Source: Ferroplasmaceae archaeon UBA567
GTDB lineage: Archaea; Thermoplasmatota; Thermoplasmata; Thermoplasmatales; Thermoplasmataceae
DNA length: 7,707 nt
NCBI GenBank assembly: GCA_002505185.1
Contig: DAUP01000027.1
Span: forward strand, 1 to 7,707
Reading direction: 5' to 3'
Shown: positions 1 to 6,425 of the stretch, one piece after another
Layout: the number at the start of each line of letters is the position of its first letter
Position numbering within the stretch: the first letter of the stretch is position 1
Translations under genes and position numbers: made by a program
Notes under the pieces: model-generated
Database searches by the model: none
The model's input: only the letters and a program-made list of their open reading frames with translations
Told to the model about the DNA's origin: nothing

Positions 1-7
1 TATTTAT

Positions 8-1267
8 TCAACACAGCATATTTGTTCTGCCATAAAAGCCAAATATTATGTCCGACACATTGTTTCCAGTCCTTCCAGTTATAATGGCCCCATGTGATCT
101 GGACAGTGCAGTATAGCTATCGTTGTTTTCAAGGTAACTGGCAAGGTTATCTATTCTGGTTGAATTATCAACTATTCCACCGGCAGCAATGCTTTTCCCA
201 TCAATGCCATCGGTGCCCATAGAAATGAAGAGAAAGTTTTCATTTTCGCCCATATATTCCATCATCCTTGAAACCAGCTCTTGATTTCTTCCGCCTTTTC
301 CCTTTCCTGTGACGTTGACCGTTGTTTCACCACCACAGACAAACCAGAATCCCTGGCCCTTGATATTGTACAGCCTTTTCAGTATATCTGTTATATCCTG
401 TGAGACCAACTTTACATCTCCATTAACATTGCTCCCAAGGTTGATTTTCTCACCCTCCAGGTTAGAATACAGAGAATCCACAAAGTCAAGGTTTTTAAGT
501 ATTATGGTATTTTTTACCCTCAAAAAATATTTATCCTCTAAATTTCCTGACACGGCCTTTTCGGCAAGGATATTTTTCAGTCTGTTGTCATTAATATATT
601 TATCTGCCATTTCTCTGATATTCACCTCTGCTACTGGTTTAACAAGAGGGCCAGAGGCAATAATATTTAAATTATCATATACAACATCAGAGATAATAAA
701 TGCCCTGACACTGGCAGGATAAAGAAATCTGGCAAGCTTCCCGTTTTTAACTGATGAAAGTGTTGAACGTATATGGTTTAACACATAAATATCCCCGTCA
801 TTATCCATGACCTCACTGGATATTCTTCTTATATCATCCATATCAATTCCATTTTCGGGTATCTCGAAAAGTGATGAACCTCCACCTGATATTAGTACTA
901 TTACAAGGTCATTTTCTGTTAATTCCTTTATATGTGACAGTAATTTGATGGAGGACTCCACTGAAAGGTTACTCACATATGGATGTGTTCCCCTTAAAAT
1001 TTCCAGTTCGGGAAAAATTTCATCGTGCCTCTCATCGTCAGGAATTATAATGCCTGCGTATGAAAGCTTTTCCATTACCTTACTCCTTATTCCAGCGTAC
1101 ATATTGAATGAGGCTTTTCCAAATCCTATTATGTATACCCGGGCATAGCTATTCAGGTCAATATCAAAGTTACCCTCCATCACCCTGGCAGGGTTAAGTT
1201 TATTCATTACCTGTACTATTTTTTCAAGGGCATACTTTCTCATGGGACTGGTTCCCACATCATCCAT
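8..1267 (-). CDS. Glycerate 2-kinase, MOFRL (type II glycerate kinase) family
   Basis: The enzyme phosphorylates D-glycerate with ATP to 2-phosphoglycerate in the cytosol; in Thermoplasmatales this feeds the non-phosphorylative Entner-Doudoroff pathway into enolase. Numbering from the start chosen here (419 residues): an N-terminal GFGKA loop with the conserved Lys at 48-52, HPYVS at 95-99, SGGGSS at 127-132, SDV at 193-195, SGP at 205-207, and a C-terminal MOFRL domain with GGETTV at 312-317, GGRNQE at 325-330, GTDGIDG at 351-357 and TGRTGNNV at 397-404. All hallmark motifs are present and the length is normal for the family, so the gene is complete and looks active. An in-frame ATG at 1282 would add five residues. 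I prefer 1267 because the TATA box is centred 26 bases before it but only 11 before 1282, and neither has a clear Shine-Dalgarno. It is transcribed divergently from the permease. The 2-kinase assignment rests on family knowledge. Confidence 0.93.
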   Translation of the reverse strand: MDDVGTSPMRKYALEKIVQVMNKLNPARVMEGNFDIDLNSYARVYIIGFGKASFNMYAGIRSKVMEKLSYAGIIIPDDERHDEIFPELEILRGTHPYVSNLSVESSIKLLSHIKELTENDLVIVLISGGGSSLFEIPENGIDMDDIRRISSEVMDNDGDIYVLNHIRSTLSSVKNGKLARFLYPASVRAFIISDVVYDNLNIIASGPLVKPVAEVNIREMADKYINDNRLKNILAEKAVSGNLEDKYFLRVKNTIILKNLDFVDSLYSNLEGEKINLGSNVNGDVKLVSQDITDILKRLYNIKGQGFWFVCGGETTVNVTGKGKGGRNQELVSRMMEYMGENENFLFISMGTDGIDGKSIAAGGIVDNSTRIDNLASYLENNDSYTALSRSHGAIITGRTGNNVSDIIFGFYGRTNMLC

Positions 1268-1289
1268 GTTAAGGATTTGCATGAGTTCG

Positions 1290-1296
1290 TATATAA
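1290..1296 (-). promoter_or_regulatory. TATA box of the glycerate kinase gene
   Basis: Minus-strand TTATATA is centred 26 bases before the ATG at 1267. This is the archaeal TATA-to-start spacing expected when transcription starts at the start codon. It argues for a leaderless mRNA and against the ATG at 1282. Confidence 0.55.
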
Positions 1297-1444
1297 TTAA
1301 TGGTTTTAACTTTTTTCAATGTCCAATATTAAGGGAATAGATCATTACCATAAGGATAGAAATTTTACTATGATCCGTAAAACTATATATTTTCTATATT
1401 ATACAACATTCGTAGTCAATTAAAATACGTTTTCAGTACAAAAA

Positions 1445-1456
1445 TTAAAATATAAT
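1445..1456 (+). promoter_or_regulatory. TATA box of the APC permease gene
   Basis: TTAAAATATAAT lies about 19-30 bases before the GTG at 1475, with its core near -24. There is no Shine-Dalgarno between it and the GTG, so a leaderless transcript is the simplest reading and it supports the GTG start. Confidence 0.45.
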
Positions 1457-1474
1457 TCAGCTATTAACTTTTAC

Positions 1475-2986
1475 GTGATAAAGGAAGAAGTTTTTCGTCC
1501 CAAAAGGGAATATAAACACCTTGGATATAACCAATTGTCATTGAGGCATGCCGTATCACAGGCAGTGGGTCTGAATGCCCCTGGAGGGACAATAGTCCTT
1601 TATGTGGCAGGAACCGCAGCACTGCTGACGTTTACATTTTCAAAATATCCCGATGGTGCTTTTTCTATTCCCCTGATTTTGTTGCTTGCCCTGGTTGTGT
1701 ATTCCATGATGAGTTATTCATCATTTGAGTTTTCTAAATATCTTTCCAGTTCCGGTGGCTATTATACATTTGTGGCAAATGGTCTTGGAAAAGGATTTGG
1801 GCTCACAACTGCATTGTCATATATAAGCTACCAGATCCTGAGCTTTACCGGCTTTGGAATTCTTGGCTTTATTGGGTTTGCCTATGCAATCCTGCCAAGC
1901 CTGGGGATAGCAATTCCATATGTAAATTTTCTTTGGATACCAGTAACAATTGCTTTTATTCTGTTTGTGAGTTTTCTTATATATAAGGGGATCAAACCCT
2001 CCCTGAAATATGTTTCATATGCCATAGTAATTGAGGTGATTTTTTTTATCTTAACCTCCTTATACATTATTGGAGTGAACCATGCTGCAATTTCCATTAA
2101 ACCATTTACTGCTATTCCGGTGGGTGGAAACTTTATCATACTGGCGGCTATGATGGTTTATGCTATTGGGGCTTTTGTTGGAGTTGGCGGATCTATACCC
2201 ATAGCAGAGGAAACAAAGAATCCCAAAAAAACGGTACCAAGATCTATAATAGTAAGCATTGCTGTACTGGGAATAACTATCGTGCTTGCAGCATATGCCG
2301 AGGTTATATCATGGGGATATGGAAATATTTCAACATTCGGTACCGGTGCGGGAATTGGCGCTTATCCTGTGCTTTCCATATACAAGAGTGAATTCTACGG
2401 TATGGGTTTGATTCCATTTGCAGTACTTCTTATAATAGTCATAAACTCATTTTTTACGGCAACAGTATCACTTGGAACAAATGCATCAAGGGTAATATTT
2501 TCACTTTCAAGAGAGGGAGTTATTCCAGAAAAGCTATCAAGGACAAATATACGAGGAGTCCCTGTATATGCCATACTGTTTATTACAATAGTATCACTGG
2601 CAATAGTTCTTGCAACCGGTATTTCCTTTGAATTGCTATATCCTGGAAAAATAATAGACGCTTTGCTTTATTCCTCCGTATTCCTACTGGTTCTTGAGTC
2701 GCCAATCTCTTACATAGTTCATATACTTACCAATACATCCCTGCATTTATATCTTAAAAAGAATGGCATGAAAACACATATATTCAGGCACATCATCATA
2801 CCGGGAATATCAAGCATAACACTCATTGGTGCAATAATTGCTGCCGTATATTTTGACCTGAGCGCACCCTATATCTACGGTGTTTATGGCGCCCTTGTCT
2901 GGGTAATAGTTATAGTTTTAACCGTGGCGGTAATGTTCACAAAATACAGAAAAAATCTTGACAATATTGGAGATTTTACATTATAA
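1475..2986 (+). CDS. APC-superfamily amino acid permease
   Basis: This integral membrane transporter of 503 residues probably takes up an amino acid or polyamine by proton symport; the substrate cannot be read from the sequence. It has about 12 hydrophobic segments. The first (about 25-55) contains GLNAPGGT at 32-39, the glycine-rich unwound stretch typical of APC helix 1. SGGYYTF at 93-99 and GLGKGFG at 103-109 match the conserved loop before helix 3. The APC hallmark E-x-K-x-P-x4-P lies at 246-255 (ETKNPKKTVP), and NASRVIFSLSREGVIPEKLS at 336-355 is another family block. Length is normal and the gene is complete. The start is GTG, chosen because a TATA box sits about 24 bases upstream; no ATG precedes the conserved N-terminal helix. 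It stands alone on the plus strand and ends tail to tail with the NAPRTase gene. Confidence 0.92.
   Translation: MIKEEVFRPKREYKHLGYNQLSLRHAVSQAVGLNAPGGTIVLYVAGTAALLTFTFSKYPDGAFSIPLILLLALVVYSMMSYSSFEFSKYLSSSGGYYTFVANGLGKGFGLTTALSYISYQILSFTGFGILGFIGFAYAILPSLGIAIPYVNFLWIPVTIAFILFVSFLIYKGIKPSLKYVSYAIVIEVIFFILTSLYIIGVNHAAISIKPFTAIPVGGNFIILAAMMVYAIGAFVGVGGSIPIAEETKNPKKTVPRSIIVSIAVLGITIVLAAYAEVISWGYGNISTFGTGAGIGAYPVLSIYKSEFYGMGLIPFAVLLIIVINSFFTATVSLGTNASRVIFSLSREGVIPEKLSRTNIRGVPVYAILFITIVSLAIVLATGISFELLYPGKIIDALLYSSVFLLVLESPISYIVHILTNTSLHLYLKKNGMKTHIFRHIIIPGISSITLIGAIIAAVYFDLSAPYIYGVYGALVWVIVIVLTVAVMFTKYRKNLDNIGDFTL
2950..2955 (-). terminator. Possible U-rich terminator of the NAPRTase transcript
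   Basis: Six Ts on the minus strand (GATTTTTTCTG) lie about 25 bases past the NAPRTase stop, inside the 3' end of the permease gene. Archaeal termination often uses such oligo-U runs without a hairpin. There is no intergenic space, so a terminator for this gene must lie in the opposing gene. Confidence 0.3.
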
Positions 2987-4141
2987 TTTCATTATTTTAT
3001 TTATTTCTTCCAGTGATCTCTTGCGTATAGTTTTTATATCCTCAACTCTTTTTGTTTTTCCATCGTCCAGATATGGTATCAATAAATTCTCCATTCTGCC
3101 ACCACAGGAACATACAGGCACTTCATTTAAATATGAAACTATTACCTCATTGCATTCTCTGCAGCGGTAAACATTTTTGATTCCAGAGAATTTGCCACGC
3201 TTTGTTATATCATTTCCATCTATATTTACTATATCCATTCCGAAATCCACAGGCTTCGCCGATGATATTGATGTCCCAATACCGAATGATTTTACTCCGG
3301 CATCGATCAATTCAGGTATATCCTCCAGTTTAATTCCTCCAGACACCATGATCTTTATGTTTTTATGTCCTCTTATATCCAGCTCCCATCTTATTTCTCT
3401 GATTAAATTGGGAAAATTGCCGCGCCGGGATGATGGGGTATCAAGCCTTATGAAATCGATATCAGGGAATTCCTCCGCAGCCTTGAGTGCCGCAAATTTC
3501 TCATCCATATAGGTATCTATAAGAAATACCCTGAAGTTAGAATTCTCGTACTGGGCTTTCCAGGCTTCATGGTCACCAAGTATAAGTGAAAGTGCATGTG
3601 GCATTGTTCCTGAGGGTTCTATGCCAAGGGTCCTTGAACTGAATATTCCAGACACCCCAGAAGCTCCGCCGATATATGAAGACCTCTCTATCATGGCTGA
3701 TATTGCTGGATGCATCCTTCTTATTCCAAATGATATGAACGGAATATCCCCAAGAGTTTTCTTTATGAGCGATGAATATGATGATATCCCCGATGCCTGG
3801 CAGAGAAATCCCAGCAGTGGAGTTTCCAGTTCGGCAAAATCAAGATATTTTCCGGATATCCTTAAAAAGGGAACAGGAACACCATATCTGTCCCTGGGCC
3901 TGATTACCGTACCCTCTGGAATTGCCTGAACATTCACATTATGAGATTCAAGCAAGGTTATAACATCATTGAGCCCTGTAAAATTAATGTAATCGTATGC
4001 AGATGACTGTGTAGTCACCTCCATGGTCACATATGGATTTTTTGACAGTTGCTTAAGATATTTAATTGTTTTTTCAAAATACACGTCAGTTACTATACCA
4101 CTCATTATGTCTGAATCATTTGCCATGATGAATTTATTCAT
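2981..4141 (-). CDS. pncB: Nicotinate phosphoribosyltransferase (archaeal type with C-terminal zinc knuckle)
   Basis: This enzyme joins nicotinate and PRPP to nicotinate mononucleotide, the committed step of Preiss-Handler NAD salvage, in the cytosol. The 386 residues have an N-terminal domain with VTDVYFEKT at 17-25, then an alpha/beta-barrel with ETPLLG (106-111), FGIRRMHP (138-145), GTMPHAL (178-184), DTPSSRRGNF (234-243), VSGGI (266-270) and FGIGTSISS (286-294), which form the PRPP and phosphate sites. A C-terminal four-Cys knuckle follows (C327, C330, C344, C346). This is the layout I recall from the T. acidophilum enzyme Ta1145, and the sequence is very similar. The ATG at 4141 is the first residue of the conserved N-terminus and has a strong Shine-Dalgarno GGAGG seven bases upstream. 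The start overlaps the stop of a small upstream ORF (ATGA). The nicotinamidase gene upstream makes the preceding step. Confidence 0.95.
   Translation of the reverse strand: MNKFIMANDSDIMSGIVTDVYFEKTIKYLKQLSKNPYVTMEVTTQSSAYDYINFTGLNDVITLLESHNVNVQAIPEGTVIRPRDRYGVPVPFLRISGKYLDFAELETPLLGFLCQASGISSYSSLIKKTLGDIPFISFGIRRMHPAISAMIERSSYIGGASGVSGIFSSRTLGIEPSGTMPHALSLILGDHEAWKAQYENSNFRVFLIDTYMDEKFAALKAAEEFPDIDFIRLDTPSSRRGNFPNLIREIRWELDIRGHKNIKIMVSGGIKLEDIPELIDAGVKSFGIGTSISSAKPVDFGMDIVNIDGNDITKRGKFSGIKNVYRCRECNEVIVSYLNEVPVCSCGGRMENLLIPYLDDGKTKRVEDIKTIRKRSLEEINKIMKL
2987..3009 (+). terminator. Possible U-rich terminator of the permease transcript
   Basis: A T-rich plus-strand stretch with TTTT and two TTT runs (ATTTTATTTATTTCTT at about 2994-3009) follows the permease stop directly, antisense to the last codons of the NAPRTase gene. 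It fits an archaeal U-rich termination signal; no hairpin is seen. Confidence 0.35.
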
Positions 4142-4332
4142 TTTAAACCCTCCAAGAAAACCTTACGCAAAAGCGTGGGGAGGAATTGTCTAATAAACAT
4201 CAATTCCCTGCCATATCCTACTATTTTGACCTTCTTTGTGCTTATTTCCATTTTCTTTTCTCCTCCTTTTATAAGGATTGATTTCCCAGGTGTGTATGTA
4301 TCCCTCCCATCTAAATTCTGCTTTTCTTTCAT
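4138..4332 (-). CDS. Small lysine-rich ORF overlapping the NAPRTase start; leader peptide or transposase relic
   Basis: I do not recognise this 64-residue ORF. It is Lys-rich and basic, with no membrane segment or clear domain. Its TGA shares the ATGA of the pncB start, and its last 15 or so codons run through the hairpin that can cover the pncB Shine-Dalgarno, so it could act in translational coupling. Three starts are possible: TTG at 4341, ATG at 4332 (weak upstream AGGGGG), and an internal ATG at 4251 with a good GGAGG about ten bases ahead, giving a 37-residue peptide beginning MEISTKKVK. The stretch GRDTYTPGK in the longer form and the hairpin-encoded end RQFLPTLLRKVF loosely resemble the variable C-terminal tails of archaeal TnpB proteins. 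A decayed tnpB end is therefore an alternative, and the ORF may not be a functional gene. Confidence 0.33.
   Translation of the reverse strand: MKEKQNLDGRDTYTPGKSILIKGGEKKMEISTKKVKIVGYGRELMFIRQFLPTLLRKVFLEGLK
4148..4153 (-). promoter_or_regulatory. Strong Shine-Dalgarno of the NAPRTase gene
   Basis: Minus-strand GGAGGG ends six bases before the ATG at 4141, an ideal match to the CCUCC at the 3' end of 16S rRNA. It fixes the start. It stands out because the neighbouring genes look leaderless and lack a clear Shine-Dalgarno. It is also one arm of the hairpin at 4149-4183. Confidence 0.65.
4149..4183 (-). promoter_or_regulatory. Hairpin that can hide the NAPRTase ribosome binding site
   Basis: On the minus strand CCTCC (4183-4179) can pair with the Shine-Dalgarno GGAGG (4153-4149). 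Nested inside is ACGC-TTTT-GCGT (4176-4165). Next to the inner stem the other arm reads AAGG where a perfect stem opposite CCCC would read GGGG. Closed, this would block ribosome entry at pncB; translation of the small ORF through it would open it. The same shape also fits an IS200/IS605 end hairpin. The base pairing is seen; the regulatory role is inferred. Confidence 0.4.
4262..4266 (-). promoter_or_regulatory. Shine-Dalgarno for an internal start of the small ORF
   Basis: Minus-strand GGAGG, within AAAGGAGGAG, lies ten bases before the ATG at 4251. A TATA-like TTATAAAA lies just upstream (about 4267-4274). It is the best initiation signal within the small ORF and favours a 37-codon peptide over the 64-codon reading. 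Confidence 0.35.
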
Positions 4333-4383
4333 GTTTTTCAAAGCCCCCTAATCAATTCCTGCGCTGTTCCTCACAGGACAAAT

Positions 4384-4396
4384 CCCTCAGGGAGGG
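4384..4396 (-). repeat. Inverted repeat just after the nicotinamidase stop
   Basis: CCCTC-AGG-GAGGG forms a five-base-pair stem with a three-base loop, ten bases past the nicotinamidase TAA (4406-4408). A second stem with TCCTG and CAGGA arms follows at 4357-4378. A TATA-like TTATAAAT overlaps the nicotinamidase stop at 4404-4411 and would place a transcription start near 4382, within this hairpin. It could be a terminator, a processing site or an element end. Confidence 0.4.
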
Positions 4397-4405
4397 GTAG
4401 CTGAT

Positions 4406-4951
4406 TTATAATACCTCTTTCAATAGTTCTTCTGATTTTACAGGCATATAACCATAATTTATTTTAATGTTATTTAGGGAAGATATCTGCCGGGACTGAT
4501 CAATGCATGCACAGAGGTCGGAGACAACTTTTACATTATAATATCTGTAAAATGCCCCGGCACAGGTATGTTCAACACATATGTCAGTGCTTATCCCGAA
4601 AATATAAATATTTTTGATCTCAAGTGCCCGGAGAAGTGAGTCAAGATCGGTTCCAAAAAATGCATCGTAGTGCCTTTTCGTTAATATAAAGTCAGGAAAT
4701 TCAGATAATGATTTTACTATTTCTGAACCTTCAGTTCCCTCAACTGCGTGTTCACCCCAGACACGGAATTCAGGGTCATTCACCATGTGCGCATCCCTTG
4801 CAAATATTATAGGCAAATGCCCTTTTAGTTTTTTTAGTGTGTTTTCCGCCATTTTTACTGCATCTATTGCATTCTGGTTTCCAAATTTACCTGTGACAAA
4901 ATCGTTTATCATGTCAACCACAAGGATGCAGCTTTTATTTTCCACGGCCAT
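4406..4951 (-). CDS. pncA: Nicotinamidase (isochorismatase-like cysteine hydrolase)
   Basis: The enzyme hydrolyses nicotinamide to nicotinate and ammonia, supplying the substrate of the phosphoribosyltransferase encoded downstream. The 181 residues are normal length. The catalytic triad is visible as D13 (in VVDMINDF), K92 (in TKRHYDAF) and C125 (in GISTDICVEH). The metal site typical of nicotinamidases is present as D53-x-H55 (RDAH) and H68. This set separates it from isochorismatases and favours nicotinamidase over N-carbamoylsarcosine amidase, although members of this superfamily in Thermoplasmatales have been assigned to both activities. The ATG at 4951 lies 22 bases past the cysS stop. 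There is no Shine-Dalgarno, so either it is read from a leaderless promoter overlapping the cysS end or it depends on cysS transcripts. NAPRTase downstream strongly supports the role in NAD salvage. Confidence 0.9.
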   Translation of the reverse strand: MAVENKSCILVVDMINDFVTGKFGNQNAIDAVKMAENTLKKLKGHLPIIFARDAHMVNDPEFRVWGEHAVEGTEGSEIVKSLSEFPDFILTKRHYDAFFGTDLDSLLRALEIKNIYIFGISTDICVEHTCAGAFYRYYNVKVVSDLCACIDQSRQISSLNNIKINYGYMPVKSEELLKEVL

Positions 4952-4971
4952 GGGATGTTATGCTTAATATG

Positions 4972-4977
4972 TATTAA
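4972..4977 (-). promoter_or_regulatory. Weak TATA-like box of the nicotinamidase gene
   Basis: Minus-strand TTAATA, in an AT-rich run, is centred about 24 bases before the ATG at 4951 and overlaps the cysS stop codon. The match is modest. It is offered because the start has no Shine-Dalgarno, which suggests a leaderless mRNA. Confidence 0.3.
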
Positions 4978-6344
4978 TTTTTTATCCACCAGATTGTCTT
5001 TTCACCGTTATCCTCTATATAGATGTTTTGTTCCTCAAGTTTTTTCCTAATATAGTCAGAAAGGGCATAATTCTTCTCAGACCTTGCACGGTTTCTTATT
5101 TCTATTACCAGATCCATAATATCCGTGTTCAGGCTCTTTTTAGGATATATTATATTAAGGAATGAGTCTACATAGTTTACAATTCCAACTATTTCGGATG
5201 CGGTTTCAGATGAAATGTCTCCAATGTTCTTATATATCTCTGAAACGAAGGCTGTAAATTCCCTTATAAGACCCCTCGTATCAAAATTTCTGTCCATTAC
5301 ATTATTGAAATGTTTGATTATTTTTTCACTGCTTACAGTGTAATTACCATGAGAAGATTTAACCTCCAGCATCTTATTGTAAAATATGTTTATTCTTTCC
5401 ACTGCATCCCTTGAATCTTTCATTAGCTGTTCGGAAAAATCTATAACAGTATTGTAATTGGAATTTACCATGGCAAACCTGAGATCCTCTGACCTGTAAA
5501 GTTCTAGAATATCTCTGGTCTGTATAAAATTTTTAAGTGATTTGGACATTTTTTCCTTATTTATATTCACCATGCCTGTATGGAGCCAGTATCTGGCAAG
5601 GTATTTCTTTCCACTTATAGAACGCATCTGGGCTATTTCTGCCTCATGGTGGGGAAAAATAAGGTCATTCCCACCCCCATGTATATCGTATTCCGATCCG
5701 AAATATGCCTCTGTTATAGCTGTATCCTCTATATGCCAGCCGGGACGTCCTTTTCCCCAGGGAGAATCCCAGAACGGTTCCCCGGGTTTCATTTTCTTCC
5801 ATAAAACAAAGTCCTCTGGAGCGTTCTTCTCCTCTTTGATAACACCCCTGGCATTTTCCATTATCTGATCCAGATTCTGATTGGACAATTCACCGTATTC
5901 TGAGAATTTTTTTACATTGAAATATACACCATCCCGGGTCTCATAGGCGTATCCATGATCCATAATTCTCTGAATCTGCCCTATAATTTCCTTTATATAG
6001 AGGCTGGCCCTGGCATAATAGTTAATGCTGTCTATTCTTAACATCTGCATGATTTTTGTATATTCCTCAAAATAATGGTCAGCTATTTCTTTATAGGTTT
6101 TTCCTTCATCTGCTGCCTTATTAATTATTTTGTCATCTATATCTGTAATATTCTGAAGATAGAATACGCTATAGCCCCTGGCACGTAGATATTTTGCTAT
6201 TACGTCAAAGAATATATTCGTCCTTGCATGCCCTATGTGTGATTCGTCGTATACAGTAGGACCACATACGAACATGTTAATCCTTCCTGGATTCAATGGG
6301 AGAAAGTCCGCATCTTTCTGTCCCAGAGTGTTGTGGATAATCAT
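4974..6344 (-). CDS. cysS: Cysteinyl-tRNA synthetase (class I)
   Basis: It charges tRNA-Cys with cysteine using ATP in the cytosol. The 456 residues carry the class I signatures HIGH at 36-39 and KMSKS at 265-269. Other family blocks are FVCGPTVYD (25-33), the ITDIDDKII segment (66-74), GRPGWHIE (199-206), DIHGGGNDLIFPHHEAEIAQ (220-239), an alpha-helical DALR-type domain (about 300-400) and a normal C-terminal ending. Zinc ligands by homology to the E. coli enzyme (C28, C209, H234, E238) would be C27, residue 207, H232 and E236. Residue 207 is Asp, codon GAT at 5724-5726, not Cys. W203, near the thiol site, is kept. The ATG at 6344 begins the conserved first strand and a TATA box lies 18-29 bases upstream; GAGG at -9 to -6 is a weak Shine-Dalgarno. 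It is likely first in the cysS-pncA-pncB run. Confidence 0.96.
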   Translation of the reverse strand: MIIHNTLGQKDADFLPLNPGRINMFVCGPTVYDESHIGHARTNIFFDVIAKYLRARGYSVFYLQNITDIDDKIINKAADEGKTYKEIADHYFEEYTKIMQMLRIDSINYYARASLYIKEIIGQIQRIMDHGYAYETRDGVYFNVKKFSEYGELSNQNLDQIMENARGVIKEEKNAPEDFVLWKKMKPGEPFWDSPWGKGRPGWHIEDTAITEAYFGSEYDIHGGGNDLIFPHHEAEIAQMRSISGKKYLARYWLHTGMVNINKEKMSKSLKNFIQTRDILELYRSEDLRFAMVNSNYNTVIDFSEQLMKDSRDAVERINIFYNKMLEVKSSHGNYTVSSEKIIKHFNNVMDRNFDTRGLIREFTAFVSEIYKNIGDISSETASEIVGIVNYVDSFLNIIYPKKSLNTDIMDLVIEIRNRARSEKNYALSDYIRKKLEEQNIYIEDNGEKTIWWIKN

Positions 6345-6361
6345 TATTGCCTCATTCGAGT

Positions 6362-6373
6362 ATTATAAATAAA
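6362..6373 (-). promoter_or_regulatory. TATA box of the cysS gene
   Basis: Minus-strand TTTATTTATAAT covers -29 to -18 relative to the ATG at 6344. The position fits transcription starting at or a few bases before the start codon. It lies in the 81-base gap after the glycosyltransferase stop, so cysS has its own promoter. Confidence 0.5.
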
Positions 6374-6425
6374 TTTAATGGAGTTCATAACCATTCGGGA
6401 AATACCATCAAGGAATTGGAGGGAT

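Larger units (their letters stand above)
1283..1474. other. Divergent intergenic region between glycerate kinase and permease
   Basis: These 192 AT-rich bases hold the promoters of both divergent genes. Besides the two TATA boxes listed separately there is a second AT-rich block at about 1383-1404 (ACTATATATTTTC and the bases after it) that could be another promoter element. I see no ORF, RNA gene or convincing operator palindrome. Confidence 0.6.
4142..4405. mobile_element. Possible IS200/IS605-type remnant between nicotinamidase and NAPRTase genes
   Basis: The 264-base gap holds three hairpins: 4149-4183 (CCTCC/GGAGG outside, ACGC-TTTT-GCGT inside), 4357-4378 (TCCTG and CAGGA arms, 12-base loop) and 4384-4396 (CCCTC and GAGGG, 3-base loop). 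The minus-strand run TTCCTCCCC, small hairpin, TTTTCTTGGAGG resembles terminal hairpins I associate with IS200/IS605 elements, here with two mismatches in one arm. No transposase catalytic motif, target duplication or intact gene is present, so at best this is a decayed end or a non-autonomous derivative. It could equally be a structured leader RNA of pncB. The resemblance is from memory and is not proven. Confidence 0.28.

Noticed and set aside
309..1148. Two plus-strand open frames antisense to the glycerate kinase gene
   Set aside because: They lie opposite a gene with every family motif intact, have no recognisable protein features, and no promoter or Shine-Dalgarno was seen.
3177..3929. 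Plus-strand open frames antisense to the NAPRTase gene
   Set aside because: They are frame shadows of a well-conserved gene, rich in Ser, Ile and Pro as expected from complementary codons.
4142..4405. RNase P RNA, SRP RNA or tRNA in the hairpin-rich gap
   Set aside because: I looked for the conserved cores of these RNAs (for example the GAGGAAAGUCC block, the SRP loop motif, a tRNA T-arm GGTTCRA) and did not find them.
6344..6355. Three-codon upstream ORF (ATG AGG CAA TAA) whose stop overlaps the cysS ATG
   Set aside because: The TATA box is too close for transcription to start before this ATG; the GAGG within it may simply act as a weak Shine-Dalgarno. Chance is the better explanation.
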